Assembly (NCBI GenBank): GCA_050692195.1
Contig: JBOGVA010000056.1
Span: 7,107 to 71,106 of the forward strand
Length of the DNA: 64,000 nucleotides
Reading direction: 5' to 3'
Source of the DNA: JBOGVA01 sp050692195
Lineage (GTDB): Bacteria; Actinomycetota; UBA4738
Under the pieces are notes generated by a model. That model made no database searches. It worked only from the letters and a program-made list of their open reading frames with translations, and had not been told where the DNA came from. Positions 18,921 through 27,303 of this stretch are shown piece after piece. Made by a program: the position numbers and the translations under genes. How positions within the stretch are numbered: the first letter of the stretch is position 1; each line of letters starts with the position of its first letter.

Positions 18921-19982
18921 ATGAGGGCATGGCATGCGCGGGGCCTTCTGATCGAGTCCGTGCGGTTGGTCGTCGTGGCGCTCTTCGCCGTCTTCGGCTG
19001 GGAGGTCACGTACCTGGTGAGCCCAAGCCCTCGGCAGCATCTGGTGGGCATCCTGCTCGGTTCGGCCGTCGGATACGTCCTGGGCGGTGTGTTCGGGCGT
19101 CAGACGGAGACGGCGGTCCGGCGATTCGAACGAGAGCTCAAGCGAGTACCCGCAGCGGAGATCCTGGCTGGAGGCATGGGCATGATCCTCGGCCTCGTTC
19201 TGGCCACCTTGCTGTCACTGCCCTTGTTCCATCTTCCGGCCACGGTCGCCTACCCCGCTGTGGCCTTCGCGTACGTGGTCACGGGATATCTCTGCTACCG
19301 GGTCGGGAGGTCCAAGAGCAACGAGCTGTTCGCCATGTTCGGGGTCAAGCCACGTGCCGCGGGGACCCGCCCCGGCGAGGTCGCCATCCTGGACTCGAGC
19401 GCCATCCTGGACGGGCGGATCCTGCCGCTCATCCAGATGGGATTCCTGGGAGGCTCGCTGCTCGTCACCCGGAGCGTGCTCGGAGAGCTTCACGCCGTCG
19501 CCGACTCCTCGAGCACCAGCCGCCGAGTTCGCGGACGCCGGGGCCTGGATCTGCTGGTCGCGCTGAACCGTGACCCCACCGTGGACATGGTGCTGATCGA
19601 GGACGAAGAGATCGTCCACGGCGAGGCGGTGGACGTGCAGCTCGTCCGCCTGGCGAAGGCGCGAGGGGCCACGCTGGTCACCAACGATGGAAACCTGGGC
19701 AAGGTCGCCGCCGCCCTGGACGTACCGGTGCGCTCGATCCACGCCCTGGCGGAGGCACTTCGGCCCGAGGTGGTTTCCGGAGACCACGTCCAGGTACAAC
19801 TGACTCGCCGGGGACGGGAAAGCGGCCAGGCCGTGGGATACCTGGAGGACGGAACGATGGTGGTCGTGGAGGAGGCCGACCATCTTCTCGGAGATACGGT
19901 GAGCGCGACGGTCACGAACGCCCTGCAGACCTCTACGGGGCGCCTGATCTTCGCCAGGGTGACCGGAGATCAACAGGCCTGA
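18921..19982 (+). CDS. PIN and TRAM domain membrane protein (YacL type)
   Basis: The 353-residue protein has four hydrophobic helices in residues 8-130 (SVRLVVVALFAVFGWEVTYL, GILLGSAVGYVLGGVFG and a further pair), then a PIN nuclease domain with acidic residues in AILDSSAILDGRILPL, LGELHAVAD and TLVTNDGNLGKVA. A C-terminal TRAM RNA-binding domain follows (EVVSGDHVQVQLTRRGRESGQAVGYLEDGTMVVVEE split over about 35 residues). ATG at 18921 has AAGGACGGG upstream and begins at the first helix, matching family members. Role: putative membrane-anchored RNase. ispD follows after 40 bases. Confidence 0.88.
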   Translation: MRAWHARGLLIESVRLVVVALFAVFGWEVTYLVSPSPRQHLVGILLGSAVGYVLGGVFGRQTETAVRRFERELKRVPAAEILAGGMGMILGLVLATLLSLPLFHLPATVAYPAVAFAYVVTGYLCYRVGRSKSNELFAMFGVKPRAAGTRPGEVAILDSSAILDGRILPLIQMGFLGGSLLVTRSVLGELHAVADSSSTSRRVRGRRGLDLLVALNRDPTVDMVLIEDEEIVHGEAVDVQLVRLAKARGATLVTNDGNLGKVAAALDVPVRSIHALAEALRPEVVSGDHVQVQLTRRGRESGQAVGYLEDGTMVVVEEADHLLGDTVSATVTNALQTSTGRLIFARVTGDQQA

Positions 19983-20010
19983 TCCGTCCGGGCTGCGCCC
20001 TCGAAACCGA

Positions 20011-20016
20011 TACGCT
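20011..20016 (+). promoter_or_regulatory. candidate -10 box of leaderless ispD (TACGCT)
   Basis: TACGCT lies six bases before the GTG at 20023 and nine before the ATG at 20026, with no ribosome site between. Confidence 0.45.
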
Positions 20017-20022
20017 CCTTCA

Positions 20023-20736
20023 GTGATGAGCGAAAGCGTCTCCGTTCGAACCGTGGCGCTTCTCCTGGCCGCAGGTTCGGGAAGCCGGCTGGGTGGGCGG
20101 CCGAAAGCCTTCCTCGAGGTCGCCGGGGAACCCCTGTTCCTTCACTCCCTTCGCTCCTTGGTGGCCTGTTCCATGGTCCACGGGGTCGTGATGATGGTTC
20201 CGGAAGGGTCCGCCGGCGCTGCCGAGAGGTCGGAGGAAGCGCTCCACCTGGCTCCGGGGTTCCTGACCGCTCGGGTGGGAGGGGTGAGCCGTCAGGACTC
20301 CGTCCGGCTGGGGCTCGCGGCCGTCCCGGCCGAGACCGAGGCCATCGTCTGTCACGACGCGGCCCGACCCTTCGCTAGCGCCGATCTGTTCCGGCGAGTC
20401 CTCGCCGGCCTGCAGTCGGCGGACGGAATCGTGCCCTTGATCCCTACCCCTGACACGGTCAAGCGGGTGAGGGAGGGCAGGATCATCGAAACCATCCCCC
20501 GGAATGAGATCGGGCTCGCCCAAACTCCCCAAGCCTTCCGGGCGCGCGCACTAAAGCGAGCTCACGAGCTGGCCTCGAGGTCGGGGCTCGATGGAACTGA
20601 CGATGCGGTACTGCTCGAGTCGGCCGGCTATCGGGTCGTGGCGGTGGAAGGAGAGCCCGACAACTTCAAGGTGACGACCCCCGAAGATCTCCTCCGGGCG
20701 GAAGCTATCCTGGCCGCACGGCACGGGGCCAGGTGA
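20023..20736 (+). CDS. ispD: 2-C-methyl-D-erythritol 4-phosphate cytidylyltransferase
   Basis: IspD makes CDP-methylerythritol from MEP and CTP in the non-mevalonate isoprenoid pathway. The 237-residue protein shows the CTP-binding loop LLLAAGSGSRLGGRPKAFLEVAGEPL, then RQDSVRLGL, VCHDAARPF, and the late TPQAFRARAL and GTDDAVLLESAGYRV. GTG at 20023 fits a leaderless start; ATG at 20026 is the alternative. ispF follows after ten bases and encodes the next-but-one enzyme, the usual pairing. Confidence 0.95.
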   Translation: MMSESVSVRTVALLLAAGSGSRLGGRPKAFLEVAGEPLFLHSLRSLVACSMVHGVVMMVPEGSAGAAERSEEALHLAPGFLTARVGGVSRQDSVRLGLAAVPAETEAIVCHDAARPFASADLFRRVLAGLQSADGIVPLIPTPDTVKRVREGRIIETIPRNEIGLAQTPQAFRARALKRAHELASRSGLDGTDDAVLLESAGYRVVAVEGEPDNFKVTTPEDLLRAEAILAARHGAR

Positions 20737-20746
20737 AAGGCGCGCC

Positions 20747-21232
20747 ATGAGCGACCCGCGGGTCGGTCTCGGCATCGACATCCATCCACCGGCCGCGGAT
20801 CGGACCCTCTTTCTTGGTGGAGCCCGATTCGATGGCGAGCCCGGACTCGCCGGTCACTCCGACGGTGACGTGGTGTGCCATGCGCTGGCTGACTCCCTGC
20901 TCGGCGCTGCAGGCCTGGGGGATCTGGGCGATCACTTCCCAGATACGGACCCCCAGCACGAGGGCATCGCCGGGCTCGACCTGCTCGCTCGGGTCGTGGC
21001 CAAGCTCGCCGAGCGGGACCTAGCGCCGCGTCGGTGTGACCTCACCCTGTTGGCGGAGCGGCCTCGCATCGCGGACCGCAGGGATGAGATCCGGCGCAAC
21101 CTGGCTGCCGCTCTGGCCGTGCCACTGGACGAGGTCTCCTTGAAGGCGACCAGGCCGGAGGGGTTGGGCCTGCTGGGGAACGGCGCCGGCTGCATCGCCA
21201 TCGCCACAGTGGTGCGGATCGCGGGACGTTGA
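20747..21232 (+). CDS. ispF: 2-C-methyl-D-erythritol 2,4-cyclodiphosphate synthase
   Basis: IspF cyclises CDP-ME-2-phosphate, releasing CMP. At 161 residues it is canonical, with zinc ligands in GLGIDIH and AGHSDGDVVCHALADSLLGA, the FPDTDP loop, and VSLKATRPEGLGLLGNGAGCIA. The stop overlaps the TTG start of the following methyltransferase gene. Often cysS lies between ispF and the methyltransferase; it is absent here. Confidence 0.96.
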   Translation: MSDPRVGLGIDIHPPAADRTLFLGGARFDGEPGLAGHSDGDVVCHALADSLLGAAGLGDLGDHFPDTDPQHEGIAGLDLLARVVAKLAERDLAPRRCDLTLLAERPRIADRRDEIRRNLAAALAVPLDEVSLKATRPEGLGLLGNGAGCIAIATVVRIAGR

Positions 21233-22011
21233 GCCGGCCCACCGCCCCTCGGGACGCCGGGGGCCGCGCCGGTGGAACTTCGCGCGTCTTCGCGGTCGGG
21301 GGCCGGCGGGCCGTCGCCGAAGCCGTTCGGGCGGGGCGAGCCCGGAGGGTGCTGGCGGTCCGTGGATCCCGCCGAACTCAGGCCTTGCGGGCACTGCTCC
21401 AGGAGGCAGAAGCCACCGGCCTGACGATCGAATGGGCGGACCATCAGGGCCTCGATCAGCTCGGCCTGGCGGATCATCAGGGTGTGGCGGCGCTGGTCAT
21501 GCCCCCTCCAGAGCTCGACGAGCGCGACCTCCACTCCCGGGCCTTCGACCGAGATGCACTGGTGGTCGTGCTGGACGGGATCACTGACCCCCAGAACCTG
21601 GGCGCCTGCGCCCGCTCGGCCGAAGGGGCCGGCGCCGCCCTGATGTTGGTCAGGAAGCGCCGAGCGGCTCCGTCCACGCCCGCAGCGGTTCGGGCGTCGG
21701 CCGGGGCGCTCCTTCACCTGCCGGTGGCTCGTGTCCCGAACCTTCCGAGGGTCCTCGAGCACCTGAAGGATCGCGGGTTCTTCGTGATGGGCCTGGACCA
21801 CCGGGCGCCGGCCGATCTGTACGGGCCGCTACCTCCTCCAGGGCCGCTGGCGCTGGTGGTGGGATCGGAGGGAACGGGCATCTCCCGGCTGGTCCGCGAG
21901 TCGTGTGATCAGCTCGTCTCCATCCCGATGTTCGGCAGGACCTCATCGCTGAATGCCGCCGCCGCTCTCGCCGTGGCCTTGTTCGCGTACGTGCGCCGAC
22001 CTCGAGGGTGA
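21229..22011 (+). CDS. rlmB: TrmH/SpoU-family RNA 2'-O-methyltransferase (RlmB-like)
   Basis: The 260-residue protein has an N-terminal SpoU substrate-binding domain (VGGRRAVAEAVRAGRARRVLAV) and the SPOUT knot: DGITDPQNLGACARSAEGAGA (motif 1), LALVVGSEGTGISRLVRESCD (motif 2) and IPMFGRTSSLNAAAALAVALF (motif 3). RlmB methylates G2251 of 23S rRNA; other family members act on tRNA G18, so the exact target is an inference from gene context next to ispF. The TTG start shares bases with the ispF stop. Confidence 0.85.
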   Translation: MSRPTAPRDAGGRAGGTSRVFAVGGRRAVAEAVRAGRARRVLAVRGSRRTQALRALLQEAEATGLTIEWADHQGLDQLGLADHQGVAALVMPPPELDERDLHSRAFDRDALVVVLDGITDPQNLGACARSAEGAGAALMLVRKRRAAPSTPAAVRASAGALLHLPVARVPNLPRVLEHLKDRGFFVMGLDHRAPADLYGPLPPPGPLALVVGSEGTGISRLVRESCDQLVSIPMFGRTSSLNAAAALAVALFAYVRRPRG

Positions 22012-22049
22012 TGCGGCCATGGCACGCCGCGCTGCTACGATGCCATCAG

Positions 22050-22126
22050 GCTGGCGTGGCGCAGTCCGGTAGCGCAAGCGACTTGTAATCGCTAGGTCGT
22101 GGGTTCGAATCCCACCGCCAGCTCCA
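22050..22126 (+). tRNA. tRNA-Thr (anticodon TGT)
   Basis: The 77-base gene folds as a cloverleaf: acceptor GCTGGCG/CGCCAGC, D arm GCGC...GCGC, anticodon stem AGCGA/TCGCT around CTTGTAA giving TGT, and T arm GTGGG-TTCGAAT-CCCAC. The 3' CCA is encoded (22124-22126). It reads ACA codons and, by wobble, other Thr codons. Confidence 0.97.
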
Positions 22127-22139
22127 TCCGACCCAGGGT

Positions 22140-23213
22140 TCATGGCGTGAGCAGCACGACGAGCTTGTCCGTGCCGGACTCGGCACCCCACACCTCCCCC
22201 GGCCGGCCGAGCAGTTGCCGGACCTCGGCACCCGGACTGGGGAAGGGAAACGCGTCGAATCGCTCCGCTTGCGAGTCGAAGCGGACCAGCGCGTTGGAAC
22301 CGAAGTCCGTGACCCAGACGATGTCCTCCTCGTCGACGTAGACCGCATAGGGCTGGGGAGTGCCCCCCGGCAGGGCCCACTCGCGCCACGACCGCCTCGT
22401 GGGGTCGTAGCGACCAAGCTTCCCGGCGAACCACTCCGTGACCCACAGTCGGCCTCGCGAGTCGCTCCAGACGCGCCGAGCCCCGCCTCCCGGCGTCGGC
22501 ACGTCCACCACGGTGAGCCTGCCGTCGGGGGAGTCGATCCGAGCGATGTAGCTGCCCGCCAGCGAGGCCAGCCACACCGTGCCGTCGGGCGTCGCGGCGA
22601 TGCCGTACGGGCCGCCACCCCGGGGCGCGTCGAAGACCTGGACCGTTCCTTCCCCCGGATCCACCCGCCCGTATACGCCGCTCTGGCCTGTGAACCACAA
22701 CACGCCATTTCCGTCGAATGTCGCCGTGTTGAGATTGGCGTGTCCCGCCCGCGGCAGAGGGAAGCTCGAGCCCTCGAAGCTCTCGGGATCGACGCGTACG
22801 ATCGCATTGAGGCCTCCGTCGGTGATCCAAGGTGCCCCGTCCGGTCCGACGATGACGCCGTGGGGGGACGATCCTTCTGCGAGCGGAACGTGACGAGTGC
22901 GGCCACTGGCTACCTCGAGCACTCCCAGCTCGCCCGAACGCTGGGCCGTGTACCAGACGCGGCCGTCCTGCGCCGGGGCAACGTCGTGGGGGCGGGTACC
23001 CGCCGGCACCGAAAACTCGCGGAACGAGGGTTCGGTTGCCGGCCTCGGCGATGTGGTTTCTTGTGCCGGTTCGCTCGGCTGGATGACGGTGGGGTCCGGG
23101 GTCACCTGCCGGGCCGCCGAAGGCGACGAAGAAGTACAGGCGGCGGCGATCAGTAGGCCGACCGCGAGCGCCGGCAGCCCCCGGCCGGTCCGTGAAGGGA
23201 CTCCCACTGGCAT
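22140..23213 (-). CDS. Vgb-like beta-propeller lipoprotein
   Basis: The 357-residue product begins with a lipoprotein signal ending LLIAAAC and a Ser/Pro/Thr linker. The rest is a seven-blade-type propeller of about 45-residue repeats, each containing GxDGxxWxT-like strands (PDGAPWITDGGLNAIVRV, PDGTVWLASLAGSYIARI, SRGRLWVTEWFAGKLGRY, EDIVWVTDFGSNALVRF). This is the streptogramin B lyase/virginiamycin lyase-like fold. Most such chromosomal proteins have no shown lyase activity, so it is best regarded as a surface beta-propeller. ATG at 23213 gives the signal peptide directly. It is divergent from the ligase gene. Confidence 0.85.
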   Translation of the reverse strand: MPVGVPSRTGRGLPALAVGLLIAAACTSSSPSAARQVTPDPTVIQPSEPAQETTSPRPATEPSFREFSVPAGTRPHDVAPAQDGRVWYTAQRSGELGVLEVASGRTRHVPLAEGSSPHGVIVGPDGAPWITDGGLNAIVRVDPESFEGSSFPLPRAGHANLNTATFDGNGVLWFTGQSGVYGRVDPGEGTVQVFDAPRGGGPYGIAATPDGTVWLASLAGSYIARIDSPDGRLTVVDVPTPGGGARRVWSDSRGRLWVTEWFAGKLGRYDPTRRSWREWALPGGTPQPYAVYVDEEDIVWVTDFGSNALVRFDSQAERFDAFPFPSPGAEVRQLLGRPGEVWGAESGTDKLVVLLTP

Positions 23214-23292
23214 CAGGTCGGCAAGTCTGGCATGCCGTGGCGAAATGGGAGGGAGACAGGCCGTTGGAGCTCCGGCGTCGGAGAATCGCCAT

Positions 23293-24837
23293 GTGCTACT
23301 GGAAGAGATCGTCCGCACATCTGGGGCGGTGACAGAGGCCTCTGGCCGCCTGACGAAGATCGAGCGCCTGGCTGCGACGTTGCGGCGCCTCCGGCCGGAG
23401 GAGGTGCCCGTCGCCGTGGCCTATCTATCCGGCGTGCTTCCGCAGGGGACGATCGGGGTGGGCTGGGCCACCCTTCGAGACCTCCCATCCCCGGCTACGG
23501 CTCCATCCACGCTGGAGTTGTTACAGGTGGACGCGGCGCTGGCCCGGATCGGGGGAGCGGCTGGGCCGGGGTCGCAGGGCGCTCGCCGGCAGGAGCTCGC
23601 CGAGCTCTTCGGGCGGACAACGGAGCTCGAGCGGCAGTTCCTGATCGGGTTGCTGCAGGGAGAGTTGCGGCAGGGCGCCCTCGAAGGGGTGATGGTCGAG
23701 GCGGTAGCTCGGGCGGCCGAGGTCCCCTCCTCTGAGGTTCGGCGGGCCCTGATGGTCGCCGGGGAGCTGGGCGTCGTGGCGGCGGCCGCCATCGCCGAGG
23801 GCCGAGATGGGCTGGCGCGGTTTCGCCTGGCCGTTCTGCGACCCATACAACCGATGCTTGCTCAGATTGCGGACGACCTCCACGGCGCGCTGGCCCGGAT
23901 CCGACCGGCCGCGGTGGAGTGGAAACTGGACGGTGCGCGCATTCAGGTTCACCGCATGGGGGACGAAGTTCGGGCGTTCACCCGGAGGCTTGCCGACGTC
24001 ACCGAGCGTATCCCCGAGATCGTCGAGGCGGTTCGCCGCCTTCCAGTCGAAGCGGTGGTCCTGGACGGCGAAGCCATCGCCCTCCAGGCGGACGGACGAC
24101 CTCACCCCTTTCAGCTGACGATGAGCCGGTTCGGGAGCCGGCTCCGGGTCGAACAGCACCGACACGCGCTGCCTCTTTCACCCTTCTTCTTCGATTGCCT
24201 CCATCTGGACGGCGACGATCTCATCGACCGACCCACCGCGGAGCGCTTCGCTGCCCTGGCGGAACGAATCCCAGAGGCATTGCGAGTTCCGCGTGTGGTG
24301 GCCTCAGGGATCGAGGAGGCCGAGCCGCTCCTCGAAGCCGCACTGGAGCGCGGGCACGAGGGCGTGATGGTCAAGGCGCTCGGCGCGCCCTATGAGGCAG
24401 GGAGAAGAGGAGCGAGCTGGCTCAAGGTGAAGAAAGCCCACACGCTCGACCTGGTGGTGCTGGCGGTTGAGTGGGGACACGGTCGGCGCCGAGGGTGGCT
24501 CAGCAACCTGCACCTCGGAGCCCGTGATCCCGACACGGGGGGGTTCGTGATGCTCGGCAAGACCTTCAAGGGCATGACCGACGAGATGCTCGCCTGGCAG
24601 ACCGAACACTTGTTGCGGCTAGAGATTCGGCGCGACGACTACACGGTGTATGTGCGCCCCGAGCTGGTCGTCGAAGTGGCGTTCGACGGAGTTCAGGGGA
24701 GCGCTCGTTACCCGGCGGGCCTGGCCCTCCGGTTCGCCCGGGTGAAGGGCTACCGGCCGGACAAGCGCCCGGAGGAAGCGGACACGATCGACACCGTGCA
24801 CGCCATCCACGCCGGCTCGGCGGGTCCGAAGACGTAG
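23293..24837 (+). CDS. ATP-dependent DNA ligase (LigB type)
   Basis: The 514-residue enzyme has an N-terminal DNA-binding helical domain, then the adenylation domain with the AMP-accepting Lys in VEWKLDGARIQVHR (motif I, about residue 215), motif III FFFDCLHLDGDDL, motif IV EGVMVKALGAPYEAG and motif V SWLKVKKAHTLDLVVLAVEWG, and a C-terminal OB fold. This domain order matches actinobacterial LigB and archaeal ligases, which act in addition to the NAD-dependent LigA. GTG at 23293 follows GGAGA and begins at the first family helix. The frame upstream is open but antisense to the propeller gene. Confidence 0.93.
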   Translation: MLLEEIVRTSGAVTEASGRLTKIERLAATLRRLRPEEVPVAVAYLSGVLPQGTIGVGWATLRDLPSPATAPSTLELLQVDAALARIGGAAGPGSQGARRQELAELFGRTTELERQFLIGLLQGELRQGALEGVMVEAVARAAEVPSSEVRRALMVAGELGVVAAAAIAEGRDGLARFRLAVLRPIQPMLAQIADDLHGALARIRPAAVEWKLDGARIQVHRMGDEVRAFTRRLADVTERIPEIVEAVRRLPVEAVVLDGEAIALQADGRPHPFQLTMSRFGSRLRVEQHRHALPLSPFFFDCLHLDGDDLIDRPTAERFAALAERIPEALRVPRVVASGIEEAEPLLEAALERGHEGVMVKALGAPYEAGRRGASWLKVKKAHTLDLVVLAVEWGHGRRRGWLSNLHLGARDPDTGGFVMLGKTFKGMTDEMLAWQTEHLLRLEIRRDDYTVYVRPELVVEVAFDGVQGSARYPAGLALRFARVKGYRPDKRPEEADTIDTVHAIHAGSAGPKT

Positions 24838-24854
24838 TCGCAGCCGAAATCTCG

Positions 24855-25274
24855 TTACGACAGCGCGGGCGCGGCCTGGTACGTGTCGGGGAGCGCGGTC
24901 CCGGTATCTGCCGTCTCCACCTCCACGATCTCTCCTCTCATCGCAGCCAAGGCACCGAGGAGCTCGCCCTGTTCGGCCTTCGGGATGTTGAAGTGGTCGA
25001 GGGCGGCCACGAGGTCCTCCACGAGGGCATCGAACTCGCCGGCGGTGACCCCCATCCCCGTGTGAGTCTGCTTCATGCTCCGACCCGTGTAAGTGCATGG
25101 GCCACCGGTCGCCTCGCAGACTTGGTCGACGAGCATCTTCTTCAGCCGGGGGATGTCAGTCCGGGCGAATTTCGCATTGATGCGGTCGTCGTTCGCGCAC
25201 CTCGCCACCAGCTCGTCCACGACCGCGACGATGGCGTCTTTGCCACCTAGACGCTCGTACAGGGACTGTGCCAT
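24855..25274 (-). CDS. glbN: group I truncated hemoglobin
   Basis: The 139-residue protein is a 2/2 globin: SLYERLGGKDAIVAVVDELV (helices A-B), the glycine-rich loop with GGPCTYTGRSMKQTHTGMGV carrying the proximal His, and helices G-H. Group I (TrHbN) members detoxify nitric oxide with oxygen. ATG follows GGGAGGTGAG. The IS1595 element begins 51 bases upstream, inside the apparent ancestral promoter. About 15 C-terminal residues after helix H are extra. Confidence 0.92.
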   Translation of the reverse strand: MAQSLYERLGGKDAIVAVVDELVARCANDDRINAKFARTDIPRLKKMLVDQVCEATGGPCTYTGRSMKQTHTGMGVTAGEFDALVEDLVAALDHFNIPKAEQGELLGALAAMRGEIVEVETADTGTALPDTYQAAPALS

Positions 25275-25317
25275 CGCGTCTCACCTCCCAGGGATCCGGG
25301 TCCGCCGGATGGAACCT

Positions 25318-25325
25318 ACAAATGT
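25318..25325 (+). repeat. left target-site duplication ACAAATGT
   Basis: The 8-base sequence ACAAATGT immediately precedes the left terminal repeat and recurs exactly after the right one. Eight bases is the duplication length made by IS1595-family transposition. Confidence 0.9.
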
Positions 25326-25349
25326 CGCGATTATCCCCTTGACGCACGG
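25326..25349 (+). repeat. left terminal inverted repeat of the IS
   Basis: The first 12 bases, CGCGATTATCCC, match the right end perfectly; the full 24 bases differ at positions 13, 14 and 18 only. Read outward (minus strand) it contains GATAAT, a possible outward -10. Confidence 0.92.
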
Positions 25350-25367
25350 ACACCCTTGTGATACGCT
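25339..25367 (+). promoter_or_regulatory. transposase promoter TTGACG-N17-TACGCT
   Basis: TTGACG (25339-25344), which overlaps the left inverted repeat, and TACGCT (25362-25367) are spaced by exactly 17 bases. Transcription would start about 25374, leaving a leader of about 160 bases before the transposase ATG. Confidence 0.65.
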
Positions 25368-25381
25368 CGGGGTGAGATGGG

Positions 25382-25471
25382 TCATTTCTTTCTTCTGACC
25401 GGGGGTTTTGGCGGATTCGAGGCCGCTTCCTTGGCCCGTTCCCTGATCTTTTTTGGGAACAGTCGTTCCAT
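25382..25471 (-). CDS. putative small basic peptide inside the IS, antisense to the transposase leader
   Basis: From the ATG at 25471 the minus strand encodes a 29-residue peptide starting MERLFPKKIRERAKEAASN and ending in PPKPPVRRKK. The frame stays open upstream to 25531, and the extra 20 codons (containing KKKDPKEWTTEEA) also look protein-like, so the true N-terminus may lie there with a non-ATG start. About one third of residues are Lys or Arg. I recall similar TTEEAMxxLFPK-type short proteins near transposases but cannot name a family. No ribosome site is evident; treat as provisional. Confidence 0.4.
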   Translation of the reverse strand: MERLFPKKIRERAKEAASNPPKPPVRRKK

Positions 25472-25535
25472 GGCTTCCTCGGTGGTCCACTCCTTCGGGT
25501 CTTTCTTCTTCGGTCTAGGCAGGGGGGCCTCCTAG

Positions 25536-26522
25536 ATGGACACCAGCAAGGGACACAACGTCAAGGTCAATCGCGAGCGGCAGAACATGAACCTCGTCAA
25601 GCTCATCGAACGGTTCGGCTCCGAGGATCGCTGCCGCGCCTACCTCGAAACGCTCCGCTGGCCCGAGGGGATTCGGTGCCCTCAGTGTGGCTCCCAATCC
25701 ATCTCTCGTATCAAGACCCGCAACCAACTCGATTGCAATAACTGCCGCACTCGCTTCTCGGTCAAGTCGGGGACCGTATTCCACGACTCCCACCTTCCCC
25801 TCTGGAAGTGGTTCCTCGCCACCTACCTCATCACCGAGGCCAGGAAGGGCATCAGCGCCAACCAGCTCAAGCGCACCCTCGGAGTCTCCTACAAGACCGC
25901 TTGGTATCTCTGCCATCGAATCAGGTCGGCCATGGTTGACGGAGCCATGGAACCGCTGACGGGGATCGTAGAAGCCGATGAAACCTACATCGGCGGGAAG
26001 CTCAGGAAGAAGTTCAAGACCAAGAAGGAAGCTGCCATCGGAAGGCTTGCCAACAAAACCGTTGTTCTCGGAGCCATCGAGCGCGGCGGGAAGGTCCGGC
26101 TCCGTGCCGTTGAGGATGTTGGCCAGGACATCGTTCACGGTTTCATCCGTGAGACTGTTGGGGACGATGCCGACGCTGTCTACACCGATTCCCACCGTTC
26201 GTATCGAGGGGTTGGAGACCATAACACCCGGCACGAGTGGGTTGACCACTCGGCCGATGAATGGGTCCGCGGGGACGTTCACACCAACAGCATCGAGAAC
26301 GTTTGGAGCCTGTTCGACCGCGCCGTGATTGGGAGCTATCACAAGCTCAGCAGGAAGCATCTTCCCGCCTACCTCAAGGAATTCGAGTTCCGGTTCAACG
26401 GTCGGGAGAACCGCTACCTGTTCCGGGACACGCTCCGGGCGCTGGTCAGAGCAGATGCGCTGACCTACTCCGATCTCACCGGGCAAGGCGGCCCCCCTCG
26501 ACGACGAACAGGTCGTGCTTGA
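25536..26522 (+). CDS. IS1595-family (ISXO2-like) transposase
   Basis: The 328-residue transposase has an N-terminal zinc ribbon (CPQCGSQSISRIKTRNQLDC followed by NNC), a helix-turn-helix region (ISANQLKRTLGVSYKTAWYL) and a DDE-type nuclease core with GIVEADETYIGGK, AVYTDSHRSY and the VHTNSIENVWSLFDRAVIG block. Catalytic acids and zinc ligands are all present, so it appears active. ATG follows GGGGGGCCTCC, a weak ribosome site. Its last 47 bases overlap the convergent passenger gene. Confidence 0.95.
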   Translation: MDTSKGHNVKVNRERQNMNLVKLIERFGSEDRCRAYLETLRWPEGIRCPQCGSQSISRIKTRNQLDCNNCRTRFSVKSGTVFHDSHLPLWKWFLATYLITEARKGISANQLKRTLGVSYKTAWYLCHRIRSAMVDGAMEPLTGIVEADETYIGGKLRKKFKTKKEAAIGRLANKTVVLGAIERGGKVRLRAVEDVGQDIVHGFIRETVGDDADAVYTDSHRSYRGVGDHNTRHEWVDHSADEWVRGDVHTNSIENVWSLFDRAVIGSYHKLSRKHLPAYLKEFEFRFNGRENRYLFRDTLRALVRADALTYSDLTGQGGPPRRRTGRA

Positions 26523-27303
26523 CGGGGAGATCAAACCCGTTGTTATCGGCGAACCATTCCACGTCGTACTCGCCAGCCTTGAGAGGAAGTCCGGGAGCGT
26601 CCTTCCAAAGCTTGTCAGGGAACAAGCATCCCCGACTCGGTTCGAGTGGAACCGCCAGCCCAAAACTGTTGTTTGCTTGATTCCAGATCGCTTCCCCGAA
26701 TGGACCAGTTACCTTGCAGAGATATACGGCAAGCTTGCTGTCATCGAGACTCTTTACCCCGAGCCACACGCCTTTCATACCGACCTCGGGGAGGGGACTC
26801 CAAGCATGCCACGCGGCCCAGTTCGGGAGCCCCAGTTCGAGACGTTTCTTGTCTGCGGCCTTCACCACGACCTGTGCGCCGCACTCGGTACAACGCGTCA
26901 CCGTGACCTTGTCACCTTCGACGGAAGTCTTTTCTTCTACTTCTATGTAAGTGTTCGGACACTCGGGTTTGTGGACAATCCGGCTTGGGGCTGAGGGGTA
27001 CCGAGGCGCGGCGACGGCCAATAGACGGTCCCCCACCGTCCGATTGACGGCACGCTGTCCGATCTCGGGAGGGAAGTGGCTGCTTTGGACCTTACTTCGC
27101 TGCTCACGCCATACAGGCAGGACCACGAACAGCACGAACACCGCGAGACCTGCGAGGACGAATAGCCATGCCACGAGGTCCGCATCGATCCAGCCGAGGA
27201 TGGACCACCAACCAGCGAGATCATCGCGAATCCCACCAATCCCGATGATAGCCAGCACGGCAGTCAAGACCGACCATCCGACTCGCCGCTTGTCCCAGCC
27301 CAT
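26476..27303 (-). CDS. IS passenger gene: two-helix membrane protein with zinc-ribbon motif, function unknown
   Basis: The 275-residue product begins MGWDKRRVGWSVLTAVLAII, with two transmembrane helices within residues 8-70 (the second AWLFVLAGLAVFVLFVVLPVW). A cytoplasmic part follows, with a His/Cys pair in HKPECP and CTEC about 25 residues later, resembling a zinc ribbon. The C-terminal 100 residues look like beta strands, ending with LKAGEYDVEWFAD, a sandwich-like GxYxVxW pattern. ATG at 27303 has AGGGGGAAG upstream; an earlier start at 27372 adds a charged 23-residue segment. It lies wholly inside the IS ends and overlaps the transposase 3' end. I do not recognise the family. Confidence 0.75.
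   Translation of the reverse strand: MGWDKRRVGWSVLTAVLAIIGIGGIRDDLAGWWSILGWIDADLVAWLFVLAGLAVFVLFVVLPVWREQRSKVQSSHFPPEIGQRAVNRTVGDRLLAVAAPRYPSAPSRIVHKPECPNTYIEVEEKTSVEGDKVTVTRCTECGAQVVVKAADKKRLELGLPNWAAWHAWSPLPEVGMKGVWLGVKSLDDSKLAVYLCKVTGPFGEAIWNQANNSFGLAVPLEPSRGCLFPDKLWKDAPGLPLKAGEYDVEWFADNNGFDLPVKHDLFVVEGGRLAR

Noticed and set aside
25281..25490. Alternative 69-codon minus-strand frame at the left IS end
   Set aside because: It runs across the IS terminal repeat and the target duplication, and a different frame on the same strand has the more protein-like sequence.
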